Source: Diadema setosum (lineage: Eukaryota; Echinodermata; Echinoidea; Diadematoida; Diadematidae). From it: a stretch of 64,000 nt of DNA. This document shows, in pieces, positions 34,001-46,700 of the stretch; the first letter of the stretch is position 1; each line of letters opens with the position of its first letter. The notes under the pieces are model-generated. The model made no database searches. It saw only the letters and a program-made list of their open reading frames with translations, and was not told where the DNA came from. The translations under genes and the position numbers were made by a program. Where the stretch lies: assembly GCA_033980235.1 (NCBI GenBank), contig CM067067.1, forward strand, positions 26,000,451 to 26,064,450. Reading direction: 5' to 3'.

Positions 34001-37000
34001 AAAGAATACGTGGTGCACCGTTAAACCTTCTCCCACCTAATATATATTCTGGTCATTAACCACTAGTTTTGCGTTCTTAAGAAAAAAAAAACCTCCCCCC
34101 ATGAAAAAAAAAAATTACAACCCACAGTGAACCAGTCGAAATGCAATAGCAAAGGAAAGAGATACGAGTATGGTCGTATGACGAGAGCAACATTAATGGT
34201 CCCGAGCATGGATATTTATGACGATTCCTACCTGTAGGAATACATGTACGTTCTATTTTTTGTATACATGTATTTTCATATGATCATTGAGACACATTCT
34301 TATTTTTTTCACAGCACTGATGGCAGAAGGAATACATCTAGGCTCGAAACAAGTTTTACAAAGACCACTTTTAACCGGATCCCAGTCAATGTCCAGATTA
34401 TCACTAATATTTTGTCAATATTAAATGTTCCGTGTCGACAAGTACATTAGACTTATCGAATTCTCCTGGGAAGAAAAACAATAAAGAACAACAATAGCAA
34501 ATACTACATGGATGGTGACTGAATAAGGGGAAAACAATCAAGTATTTAAAACTATAAATAAAAAGAATTGAGCCTTTAGCCATGAGAAGTGCAGAGTTTT
34601 TGGAATGTCACACATTTACAAACATCACCTTATGTAAGGAACATTTGCAACTATGTGAAATTTTGCCGCGGGGTCGAAGTCGTCTTCAGTTCGCTTCACC
34701 GGTGGTATGATACCCTGGTACCGCAGCCTGAAGGGAAAAATGAAAGAAAACAAATAGTGACTACCCAAAGGGTATGTATTTTGAAAATCATTATTCTAGT
34801 AAGCCATCCTAGGCAAAGATGGAGACGATATGCCAATCTTCATGTAGACTTTTGAGATCTGCAGCATGGTAAGTAATTGCAGGAAACCCTTGTGTCATTT
34901 CGCACTTCTCATCTGGTGTTTTGCTAGCCACTGATTTCGAATGTTGTCGGCTGATGATATGTCATAAAAACAAAAAGGAATGCAGGAGTGTATCATGAAA
35001 TTCGTGAATTAACCTCTGGTACTTCCGTGTCACTTATGGCATTAGAAATATGTACACACAAAGTCATATTATATTGCTTGTTGCTATTACGTTTCGACAC
35101 TAAAACAACCCTTTTTATGGCATTGTCCACTATCAATAACACACTAAACGGAAGATGTGTGGTATAAAAGCAATTCAGTTGCCTTGCCTTAATTTCCACC
35201 AGTCTGAGTTGTACCGCGACTCGGGGGTGGATCCGTTGAAGACGCTCCATCGCCATTGGTCAAACAAAATGCCCGAAGGGAGGAATGCGATCTTGTACAA
35301 GGCGACTCCCATCAAGAAGTTGAGATCGGCCTCTTTTGGAGAAGGGTGACCATGAACAAACGATGAAGCAGATTCGTTTGTTTGTTGAATCAAACTAGAA
35401 AACCACATTACAGTTCTCAGTTACAGATGATAAATATTCAATCAGAAACATCAGCAGCTTTCACATAACCTCAAGATGCTAACGGATGACAAAGATGATG
35501 ACGATGATGATGACGATGATAGCGGGTGATGAAGAAGAAGAAGGAGGAGAAGAAGAAGAAGGAAAAGGAAAAGATGACGTAGAAAAAGAGATTTGATGGA
35601 CATAATCAACCAAACTTGGTAACTTTTAAGGATACTTTCGCGGCTGAAGACAAACATCTGTTTGCAAGCGGTAACTCACCGCGGTCAACTTCAAGGTTTA
35701 CTAGAAGTCCAACTTTGTGAAGATGTTTGGGCGTAGAGACGGAGAGTGCTAGCACGTCCCCGAGGGCTTCGTGGAAGGCAGGGTTAGCCCCGCCTCTGTA
35801 TCTCAAGGGAACATCCTTATACATCATATGATATTGGGTGTGTCCCATCTCATGATGAACCGTTATGAAGTCATTCATGTTTACCGTCGTGCACATTTTG
35901 ATTCTAATTTGGGCAAATAAAAAGACAAACAAACAAGTAAACAGAAGAACACCAAATATATAGGAAAGCGGCTTGATAATTCTCATCATAGTGTGAAATG
36001 CAAGTAATTTCACCGTAAGCACAAGAGTGAGATGTATTGTGTTTTACAATCTCACATCGATAGTGATACTCTATGTGCGTGGCAGTTCATTACCATCGGC
36101 CATGCATTGTGCACGCACAGCCACACACACCACACAATACGGTAATGTGTAACATAACATTAGAGTTTATGAAGCACCTGTACATTCCCTTTTACAAAGC
36201 ATTGTAAGACACTGATCATAATTGGACTAACATAACATAAGTGACAAATTACAATTAATAAAAAGTAGACTAGGCACGAGTAGTGAAAATTTTTCAGGTG
36301 ATATCAGTGAAATTAATGATTTCTAAGAAACTTCTCCAAATGGTTAGTCATGAGTGCATTTGGATGGAATGAATTCGTTTGGAGAAGATTCCGAAATTTC
36401 TGATAAAATGCAGAAAATGAACAATCACCAAAACACTGTCTTGTGTGCTGACATGAAAGAATGATTTTTATGACAGGCGATTTGACTTCGGAAAGTACCG
36501 TAGAAACAGGAGGTCTAAAGAGTAACATGGTGCCTGATACAAAGATCCAGACAGCCAGATTCATATTCGTAAATAGTACAAATGAATAGCAAACAAATAC
36601 CGGAAACAGATATTGCAAACCCTCGTCTAGTGTGAGAACAAACACTTTCTCACGCAAGGTATAATAATCATTATGTATTTTGATGAGTCATACAAGAAGG
36701 TTCTGAATGGTGGAAGATGAGAGCCCTTATGAGAACTTTACGTTTTACCTAGAATCAATTTCTATTATTATCTTATTTTTGTATTCAGTTTGTAATCATA
36801 TATCATTATCATTTTTACTGTATTTTTGTTCATTACTTTGTATATGCATAACATTTTGTGTTGTTCTTTTGCAAGGGCCTTTTGAAAATCAGTTCTGTAA
36901 CTGAAAGGGCTACCCTGTGAAAATAAAACAGAATGAACAAATGAATGAATGGATGAATGAATGAATGAATAAATAAATAAATAGATAAATACATAATGTT

Positions 37001-37653
37001 CTACAAGTAATCAATGCACAGGTAAAGTGGAAGTGCGGATGTAAATTTCCCAGATTTTGTTTGTCACATTCCTTAGCTGTGCCAAACTTACCTAAAGTCC
37101 CGCTGATTCTTAAAATCCCAAGCGGAGCCGTGGCAGTTGACGTTCCGCCCGTCCGATGGGCGGACCAACATGGAGTCGTTCCAGAAAGAATCGGGTAGCG
37201 GATCAAGCCCCAGAGAAATGAAAAATTCCTCTGCCATTTTGTACATCTTGATTACCGTATAATTCTGCATCGTCATGTTGGAACGAGATATACGCCGTTA
37301 AAAAAAGGGGGTAGGAAAGAGTAAGGATGGAATAAATCGACTTAAGTGTGAAAAGAACAGAGAAAGATATATAACAAATGCAGTCAAAGGAAAACTGACC
37401 AGAAATGAAAATATTTGTCAGTGAAAAATTGAGTAAAGAAAATGAGATTCCATCGGGATTCCACCCCGAGGTCTCAAGATTGCTAGGCCGATGAAAAATA
37501 GGTCGATAGAAAAATAATATAAGTACAGTGTTCGCCCAAGAAGCCCTTAATTCTCGTGTGGTCAGAAACTGTTGTAGCGCGCGCGCGCGCGCGCGCGCGC
37601 GTGTGTGTATTTGTGACGTACAGATACGCACACATACACACACATACACACCG

Positions 37654-37699
<46 letters not shown>

Positions 37700-40600
37700 T
37701 AACCTGATATAAAGTTGGGGTAAATCCGAGGGATCACATAAGTGATGTGCAGCTTTCCTTTTATTATGTAATAAACGCAAACAAAGGGAAACTGACCGGA
37801 AATGTATGTAATTAAACAGTGAAAAATTGAGCAAAGAAAATGGGATTCAGAAGAATATAGAATGTCATTATATAATAAAACATTGATAAAATTCATAGAA
37901 AAGCGGGAAATAGACGATAATTGACCGTTCATCGGTACAAAACAGTAATATGAATCTCACATTATATGTAGTCAGTCACTGATACTGATGCTCAAGCGGG
38001 AAGAGAGAGAGAGAGAGAGAGCATGATAAAGACAGCTGAAATGTTCAGGGAGGAAAAAGAGAGAGACACATAGAAGGAACAGCTTCTAACCCCCCCCCCC
38101 AAAAAAAAAAAAAATTAAAAAATAAAAAACCAACAACAACAACAGCAATACGACACAAGCACGCAAACAGACAAAATACAAACAAAGTTACTGCTTAGCC
38201 GCTTAATTAAATGGTTGATGGAGTTTTGAACTTTTAAGTTATGTCAAGAATTTCTGGACGTCAGAGCTACAGCCCTTGAAACATTTACATCTTTCACTAT
38301 AGTATAGGCCAAGGTCGCAGCCGGAAATAGCCTCATTCAAACAGTTGGGAAGCCCTCGAACATCCTGAGAAACAGTGTCCTGTTTGACATAAACTAGGGT
38401 GATGACCGGTGGATGCACCACCAAACACGGACGAACTTTCATTGTCACAAGCTTTTGGGCAAGCATCATTTTGCACATTGTGTCAGAAATCCAGATCAGG
38501 TTCCCTTTTGTTTATTTCCTTTTTTCTTCCATAACGTGATGTCATTAGTAGTCTTCTTTTTTTTTCGAAACATGTAAACGTTCGTGTCAAATTTCAAGCA
38601 ATGGAATCCTCTCACAGTAACCAAATAGTTTATGTTGTGTATGTATGTATGCCCTTTGATTATTTTGAGGTTTTCCCAAGACAAACTGAAAACCTATGAA
38701 TATAATCTCACATGAAACAATAATCAAATAAATAGATTTGTATGCTGTTTACCTGCTTTACCATGGTTCTGGTCAACTCTTCGAAATCCACCCGAGTCTT
38801 GTTCGGAAATGGCTCACAAATGTCGCTCAGGTAAGACCAAGTCTGAGACCACATGTGACCTGCGGAGTGACGTAACAAAAATTACTTTCATATTTGGAAA
38901 CAAGGACACAATCTATATATCACAACACTCAATTGAGTCCGAGAGAATGAATCTGAATATGCGCAAATTTCCAGGTATCAAAGTTTGACAAGGAATAATC
39001 TAGTGGCAGAGTTTTATAAATTTTATGAAATTACTCTTCAGAGGCATTTTGTACCAGAAAACAACAACAACAGCAGAATCCTCGAATTTCCTTGTCTTAA
39101 ATGTTGTAGCAATGAGACAGAAAGTCTTTGCACCTCCTTGGTTAATCGACTGTCGTATAGGAGAAACTTCATTCCACTTTTGAATCCACTTTGTATAAAT
39201 TAGTTAAGAAGAAGAACAAAAACAAAGACGAACGGTAATTGGTAAAATGGGGGGGGGGGGGGGGGGAGGGAATGGTGAAGTTTTGATGCCAGCCAGGAGG
39301 AAAGCTTGATAGAAAATGACTTCAGTATTTCTTGCATAATCTTACGACGTCATCATTGTGTTTCTTTCAAACATGTGAAAGCCTGAAATCAATAAGTTTT
39401 AATCATCTTTGTTCAGTTTTTTTTTTTTGCTTCATGTCATTTTTTTTTCCAAAAGTAAGTTTGGATCCAATATCACCTTTAGGGACTTTGGCATATTTTA
39501 TCTGTATGTATGTATGTGTGTGTGTGTGTGTGTGCACTTTGAAAAAAAAAAGAAGATGAATTAATTTTATATTAGATCTAATCAAATGAGAGCTATTCAA
39601 ATCCAACTAAACACACATCACATACCCAAAATATGTGCCGGTATTGGTCCCCGGAGGTTGATGTACCTCGGTCCGTAGAGGTTGTAGAGCTTTCTCCTCA
39701 CATAGGCGTGAAGGCTTAGGTAGAGGGGCTCCAGCTGATGGTAGAGATCATCCACCATCTCGGCCAAGCTGGGAATCGACTCGACCTCATACCTTCCTCG
39801 CCAAGCCTCCCCACTGTCCACAAAGCCTGCCGTTAATGAGAAATGGATTCCACGTGTGTCGTGATTTCATCTGCGATTACGTCATTGTAAAGCTAAAAAG
39901 ATGTGTTATCAATATTGTCAAAGTAATTAACATTCATCACATCATATCAAACCCGATCAACATCAACGCGTCAATGGCATAATTGAGTAGTGGGTATACG
40001 GAATCATGACATTTTGGGTGATCAGCTGTACACATTATGGTAACCAGAAGCATCATTATCATGGCCCCGCTAGCACGTTTTCTTAAATGATACCCTCGAC
40101 CACTCTCGTCAAGTTTTTAGAAACGTGAGCTAAACCTTTAGCTTTAACAGTGTTTAAGTCACAGTCTTCATGAGAGGATAGCATATGTTTACTAAACCCA
40201 GAACATCTCGATATTATTGACCTGTTACTTATCGACTATACCAAACTCTCCCTTTCAAACGAAAAGAACTGGTTCTGAAACTGTACACTGTCTTCTGCTT
40301 TAGCTATATATTATGAGTTATGAAGGAAAATAATGAAAGGGGATGTCAAACCTCTACACGTTTACACAGCTGATTTCTAACAGGTCCTGTGACTAAGTGT
40401 TAATCTTAAGATCTTCCATACCGTTCGCCCTAGCAATTTTGTTCTTGATCTGCACATATTTCACAAAGTCAGCCCGGGCCGGCGCTCCGACTTCGTCCCT
40501 CCAAGCATCCCATGCCCAGAACAACTCGTCATAGTCTCTTGACCTTGCCATGAGAGTGTTCAGATCTGGAAAAAACAAAAACAAAAAAACAAAACATAGA

Positions 40601-40720
40601 ATGTAAGGGAGACAGTACAAAAATGTAATGTGCAAAAATCATTTTAATACATATGTGCAGACTAAAATTGCCCACAAAGCCCACAAAACATTAACAAGAT
40701 GGACCTATAACTATCATTGC

Positions 40721-40764
<44 letters not shown>

Positions 40765-43700
40765 GATGATACAACAAATGATACACAATAAAATGTTGCC
40801 TAAAAATTAAACTCAGGCATTAAAAAAACAGGCACAAATATTCTGTTGGCAGCAAGAGGAACAACTTCACTGTTTAAAACCAAGGTAAATTTAATCATGA
40901 TCATTATTATTATACCTGGATCAAGAGGGTAGCAAGTTCCGTCTTTCATGCACGGCTTTCCGCTGGAATAACGCTCTTTCATAGCAGCCAGTAACTCCAG
41001 GTACTGTTAAAAAGAATTAAGAAATAAACCAGTTAGAACTGAAATTCTCTCTTCAGAAATGTTAAGAGAGTGGTTATTGAAGCATTTAGATTTGATAAAG
41101 CAACTCTGTAAAAAGATGACAAAACAAAAAAGTGAAAAAAAAAACTTTTTTTCCTGTAAGGGATAGTCTTGCACATATTTGAACCTCTGTCGTGAAACTA
41201 CTTTCAATATTCAAAAAGTTTCTCTGAATTTGCACACAGGCTTATACTTGTCTCGTCTCGCCTCGTCTTTGAGCTCAGCTAGATGCACAAAGCTTTGATT
41301 AGCTTCACTCATGTATACAAACTGAACCCTAACACTGTCACTGGTTTATTCGTTTGTTTGTTTGTTTGTCTGTTTGGTTGTTTAGTCTGATAAAAGCAAC
41401 CAAACACCAAAGGTGTTGAAAAAATGTAAAAATTGGAATGTTGCCTATTAAGAAGTCGTTAATGAAGATAATAGACACAATGAACCCTTTAGGGCAGGTT
41501 ATTTGAGAGCCACTTCTTTTAATTCTTAAAGGCCCACCTTTGTCACTCCGTTCCGGGCAAACCTTGCGTGCGACTTGCGAAGAACTACCCGGAGGTCCCC
41601 GCAGATGATCGCACATGACAGTACCTAGCACGTATCTCACCCGTAGTCGCCCGGAGGTGCGCACGCAAATCCTTTTACCCGCAGCCGGCATATTTATTGA
41701 ATTGAAATGGTTTATTGATATCAACATCGTCGCAGATAAAGGCCGAATTGTGACTTTTACAGCAAATGATAAACAAGAATACATCAAAATAGCTTCAAAG
41801 AAAAAAAAAAGGAATACAAAAAGTTGAACTACACATACATATTCAAAATAACTAAAATAATAATGATAATGATAATAACAAAATCCAGTTTTGTTGTCTC
41901 GCCTCATAATTCTCTCTCCCTCTCTCCCTCCCTCTCTCCCTTTCTCTCTCTCTCTCTCAATTTACTATTCATTAATATATGATACCATCGATATCTATAT
42001 CAAATTTAAATCATTCAATATCACCCCATATGTTAATTCTTGTAATGCTTGCATAACCAATGTATAACAAAAATATGTTTTCTATATATACATAGTCATG
42101 AATATCTTATAATTTTTGGATGCTTCAAAAAGATACACAACCCATGATCCAACTCAGTGACAAGAACCCAAAGGTGTGAAATAACCCCCCCCCCAAAAAA
42201 AAAAAAAAAAAAAAATCCAACAGAATACCACTTTTACAAAATCATCACCCGTGTATATCTTATATCTATCAGTTACACAAAAAATATAATCTACATAGAA
42301 AATAAGCATCATAAATATTCACCTCTATTTCCTTCAATATCCTATAATATCATCAAATTGAGATTAATTTCAAAACAAGATTCTTTTAAACACACACAAA
42401 AATATTTAAAAAATGATTAAGATAAATAAAACAGATAAAGAGACTTCACTATGATCATGCTCACACAAGAGATTTGCCGTGATCAAAGAGAAAGGGCAAA
42501 AAAAAAAAAAAACGAGGGGAGGAAGAAGAAGAAGAAGGAAATAAGGGAAAAATTGAAATTAGGGCATTATTGTATCCTTATGAACAAATACACTCAAATC
42601 ACTACATAACTATGAAGATCAATATTGTTGGTATGGGGGCTTAGCCCTCCTGTGAAATCCATAACATAACATAACATAACATACATGTGTATTCCCACGC
42701 ATAGAAAACTCTTGCTGAATTCAAAATGCGTGTGAAGTGTGGTTTCGGATTGTTTCTGAATCTACTTGTCCTACACCGGGGCTCTGAGCGTTAGGTGCCG
42801 CTCCTAGTGTTATGATCATGAGTTTTCATGGGTAGTACGAGATGATACAGTTTTAGATGTTGAGCGTTGCAATGATTTGGCAAAAGTTGTACATAGCTGC
42901 TGTCGGCGGTCGGCCAAAGATGACAGGTTGTACTTTACCAACGATTCAGAATATCGGGTATATGTGTTCCCGAGAATGATACGGCATGCTCTCTTTTGAA
43001 TCTACTCGATAACCTGGCGTTGTCGCTCTGTAAGACCACTAGACCACACTGGCACAGCGTACTCCAACGCTGGTCTCACAAAAGTGACGTATACCACAAC
43101 GAGGTCACACACAGAGATGCCGTGATGCTTCAGCGTACGTAGGACATACAGACGGCTATTTGCTCGTTTCACCATGTTCCCCACATGTGCATTCCACTTG
43201 AGGTCGTCCTGTACGAAGACTCCTTGGAGTTTGACTGCCTTGCTATTGTGCAGCGTCACATCGTCTAACATGAGGGTGTTTGGCTCACAGTTGCTCCTTC
43301 CAAAGCACACATCCATGGTGACACATTTTTGGGGGTTGAGTCGCATCAGGTTTGTTGCAGACCACTCTTGCAATGTTTGGAGTGCGGAAGAAGATGTGAT
43401 TCGGCGTTAGCTGCTCGTGTTTGTACTATAAACATACTAGAAACATACTTGAAATGTCGAACGGTATCTACCGAGGTTGTCGTTTTCGTCGATGTCGGCT
43501 GCAGCATCGTTCGTTGACAAGGACCATGAATAGAGCAGGACCTAATTTGGTTCCTTGCTGTACACCGGCAATGAGTTCACGCCACTGAGACATCTTTCCG
43601 TTGTATTTCACCCTTCGACGCGACACGACAGGAAATCTGTTATCCATTCTACGTATCCGTGGGAAACATTCATGTTCAGATCGAAGGCCATCGAAAAGTC

Positions 43701-46700
43701 GGTCATAAGTATCGTCGATGCTGTGGCGGGTTTATCTGCATGGCTGTGGAGCATATGCATAACGTCAACAAGGTAAAATGTGAAGTTGAGGCTCCTTTTA
43801 CGTTTTCGTACTGGGCTGGGCGTAATCGATTGATCACAGAGCGTAGTACGTACGTCTTTAGCGATGAAGTGGTCTGTGAGGGCCACGTTCGCCTGCTTCC
43901 ATAGCATAGGCCCTGTCACACCGTTTCGGGCAAGCTACGCGGGCTTGTTGCGTGAGGGGATTTTCCAGCATATTTGAGGGTGGACAAGGATTTGGCCGAG
44001 TTTTGCATATGTCTTACTTGCTGGACGCGTTCTGCTTAAGTTCTACTTGCGGGTATTCTGCGTGACCTGCATGCCTGGCGCGTGGGGACTGACAACTCAG
44101 TGACGGAATTCCTCTGAAGGAATAGCAGAAGTCTCACAGAATGTCATTATCTTGGCCGTATACGGGGATTGCGAAGTACCTGCGTGGGAGTTGCCTGGGA
44201 GGTGCTGCCGCCTCCTACTGGCGTTCTGCGTGGACCTCTGTGGGCAATCCCCGCAACTCACTCGGAAAAAAAAATTTGGTCTTGCTCAAAACTTGGCTGC
44301 GGGTAAATCGGACTTTCGTGCTCACCTCCGTGCAACTTGAAAGAGATACGCGCTAGATACTGTCAGGTGCGGACCAACTGCCGAGAGCTCCGGGTAGCAA
44401 ATTTGTTTCCTCGCATGTCAACCCGCAAAACTTCCCGAGATATGGTATGACAAGACCTTGAGCATGCTCAAAACTTGGTCCGAGTGAGTCGCGGGAGTTC
44501 GCTCGCAGAGGTACACTCAGAACACCAGTAGGAGACCCTTACCGGCAGCACCTCGCAGGCAACTCCAACGCAGGTACTTTGCAGTACCCGTAAGTCGCTC
44601 GTAACCAAAATGGATCGGTTTCAAAGCTCTCACGCAGGTCACACGGAATACACGCAAGTAGAAGATAAGTAGCACGCGTCTAGCAGGTAAGGCACAAGAG
44701 CGAAACTCTAAAACATTTTTGTCCGCCCGCAGAAAATTCTCCTGCTTGCTGGAAAATCCCTACTCGCAATAAGCCCGCGTAGCTTGCCCGGAAAGGTGTG
44801 ACACGGCCTTAATATGTTTGCCTGTAAAATTATCTGGATTCTAGTGTTCAATACGGTATGACGACATAACTTTAACATTGAGCGAAATTAAACAATGATA
44901 TTGTTTTTCATGTAAATGTTACATCACTTTAATCACGCATGCCCCTCAAATTCTGTGCGCGAGAAAATCGATAATTTCAAAATTCTATTATTATCTTAAA
45001 ACTGTCTAAAGAAACATTCCTCTTTTCAAGATCATCCTTACTTTGAGACCTCCATTGTGAACGTAATAGATGATTAAATAAAATCAGCAAGGGTCTTTTT
45101 ATTCCATTTCATTTCTTCTTTTTTTGACAAAAAAAAAAATCAAACGAATATCGTAGTGGCCGTGGCAGCCCCGTTTGCCTATAGTTTTGTTTGGTATTGC
45201 TAAGACTTCTCACGGCCTGTCGCGGTATTCGTGAAGAGTCGTATGGGGAAGGAGCTAAAAGGAATGCCGTGCAGTTCGGTCTGCGGTCTACCAAGGATTC
45301 CAGTACGTTTTCTTTCGGCTCTCAACGGTCTGATGGAGTATCTCAGGTCTGACACGATTGTACGGTCTGCTACGGTCTGTGACGGTCTCGTATGGTCTAC
45401 CCCAACCGGATATCGATGATACGCTGCACTTTTAAAGTTCTATAGCAAAGTAGACTGTCGTGTGCAGGTACCAGGGAAGTGGAAAAAGAATTTCTCTCTG
45501 AATGTACATAACAAGTGGTTGATAACGTGGCAGTTTGTTTTAGAGAGGTAGAGAACCGAAATACGATTGAATAAGTAGTCTGTTACAAGATTGGAGCTCA
45601 ACCTTCATGGACCTACATTAACGAACCATATCATGACCCTCGTAACTCCGTCATGATACGAATAATCCCAACTCGGCTAACAATTAGTCGTATCAGACCG
45701 TTATGGGTCGTTTTGGACTGAGATTAACTGATCTCGAATACGACGATTACTAAATCAGTAAAGTCTTGTCAGTAATGGTCCGAGATGGTCTGATAACGAT
45801 CTGACGATGGGAACCTCGAACGGGGAACTAAGGGTTAGATCCCAATCTCTCAATCTCTGAGCCAAAGTAGCTCCAGTCATCATCATAGTCATCATTACCA
45901 CATTATCGTGTCATCTATTATCCTTATTACCAGTATTTTTATGATTGTATCATTATTTTGTCGAATCACCATTATCATCATCACTGTCATCACCATCACT
46001 ATATCTCTTATAATGATATTTACCTCCTTGTATTCCTCTTCGTTGTTTAGCGCTGACCCGCCTTTGTAGGTGAGAGAAGAGAGAAGTTTCTTTGTCCGCT
46101 TCGAGAATTCGGTGTCGTTGAAAACCAGAGCCCGAAGACGCATCTCCGCGGAGAAGTTTGATGTCCTCAGCCGTGCCTCAACCTAACAGAATTATGGTAA
46201 ATAAATGAATGAATACAATCACAAAATAACCACAAGAAACATGATAATATTTTGCTAAGATATAGATAAAGATGTGCAATGCTGTCGACATGTTTCATTC
46301 TCGTGGTCGGTGAGTGTAGTCTGCACCGCCGAGCAAGGACTTACGTCACTCATTGGCAGTATGTCCCACATGGGGGTCATCCCACGAGACCGACACCCAC
46401 GAGTCATACAGTCCACGAGTCATACAGCCCATGAATTCGACACTAGGCAAATAAAGCACATGAGTTCGACCCTAGGTAAACCAAGATATTCCTGAGTTTT
46501 CTCAGGAGTATCTCGCTACCACGACTAACCGGTCGGAGTAAATTGCCCGTGCGGACAAGCCCTCGGAGTATCTCTGAACTTACATACCTTACGACCTAGG
46601 TAAAACTTCCGGGGTCAAATCGCTCACAATGTTGGCATTTTGCGAGTGCACGTGGGCGTGCAGTACAATTCGAACCTAGCCAATCGCGACGAAGAAGCTA

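Larger units (their letters stand above)
28770..34545. repeat. Segmental duplication, copy 1 (3' half of ACE locus)
   Basis: Continuous similarity to 59,700-64,000, starting at gaaagggaaNgagttgaacacaaa and running through the ACE 3' flank and exons 13 to 11. Copy 1 is longer because of at least three segments absent from copy 2: 29,354-29,631, about 31,080-31,826, and 33,848-34,039. A further block near 32,100-32,600 is also missing from copy 2. Confidence 0.85.

Noticed and set aside
37203..37834. Cys-Val-rich minus-strand frames
   Set aside because: Translations of the CA/TG microsatellite.
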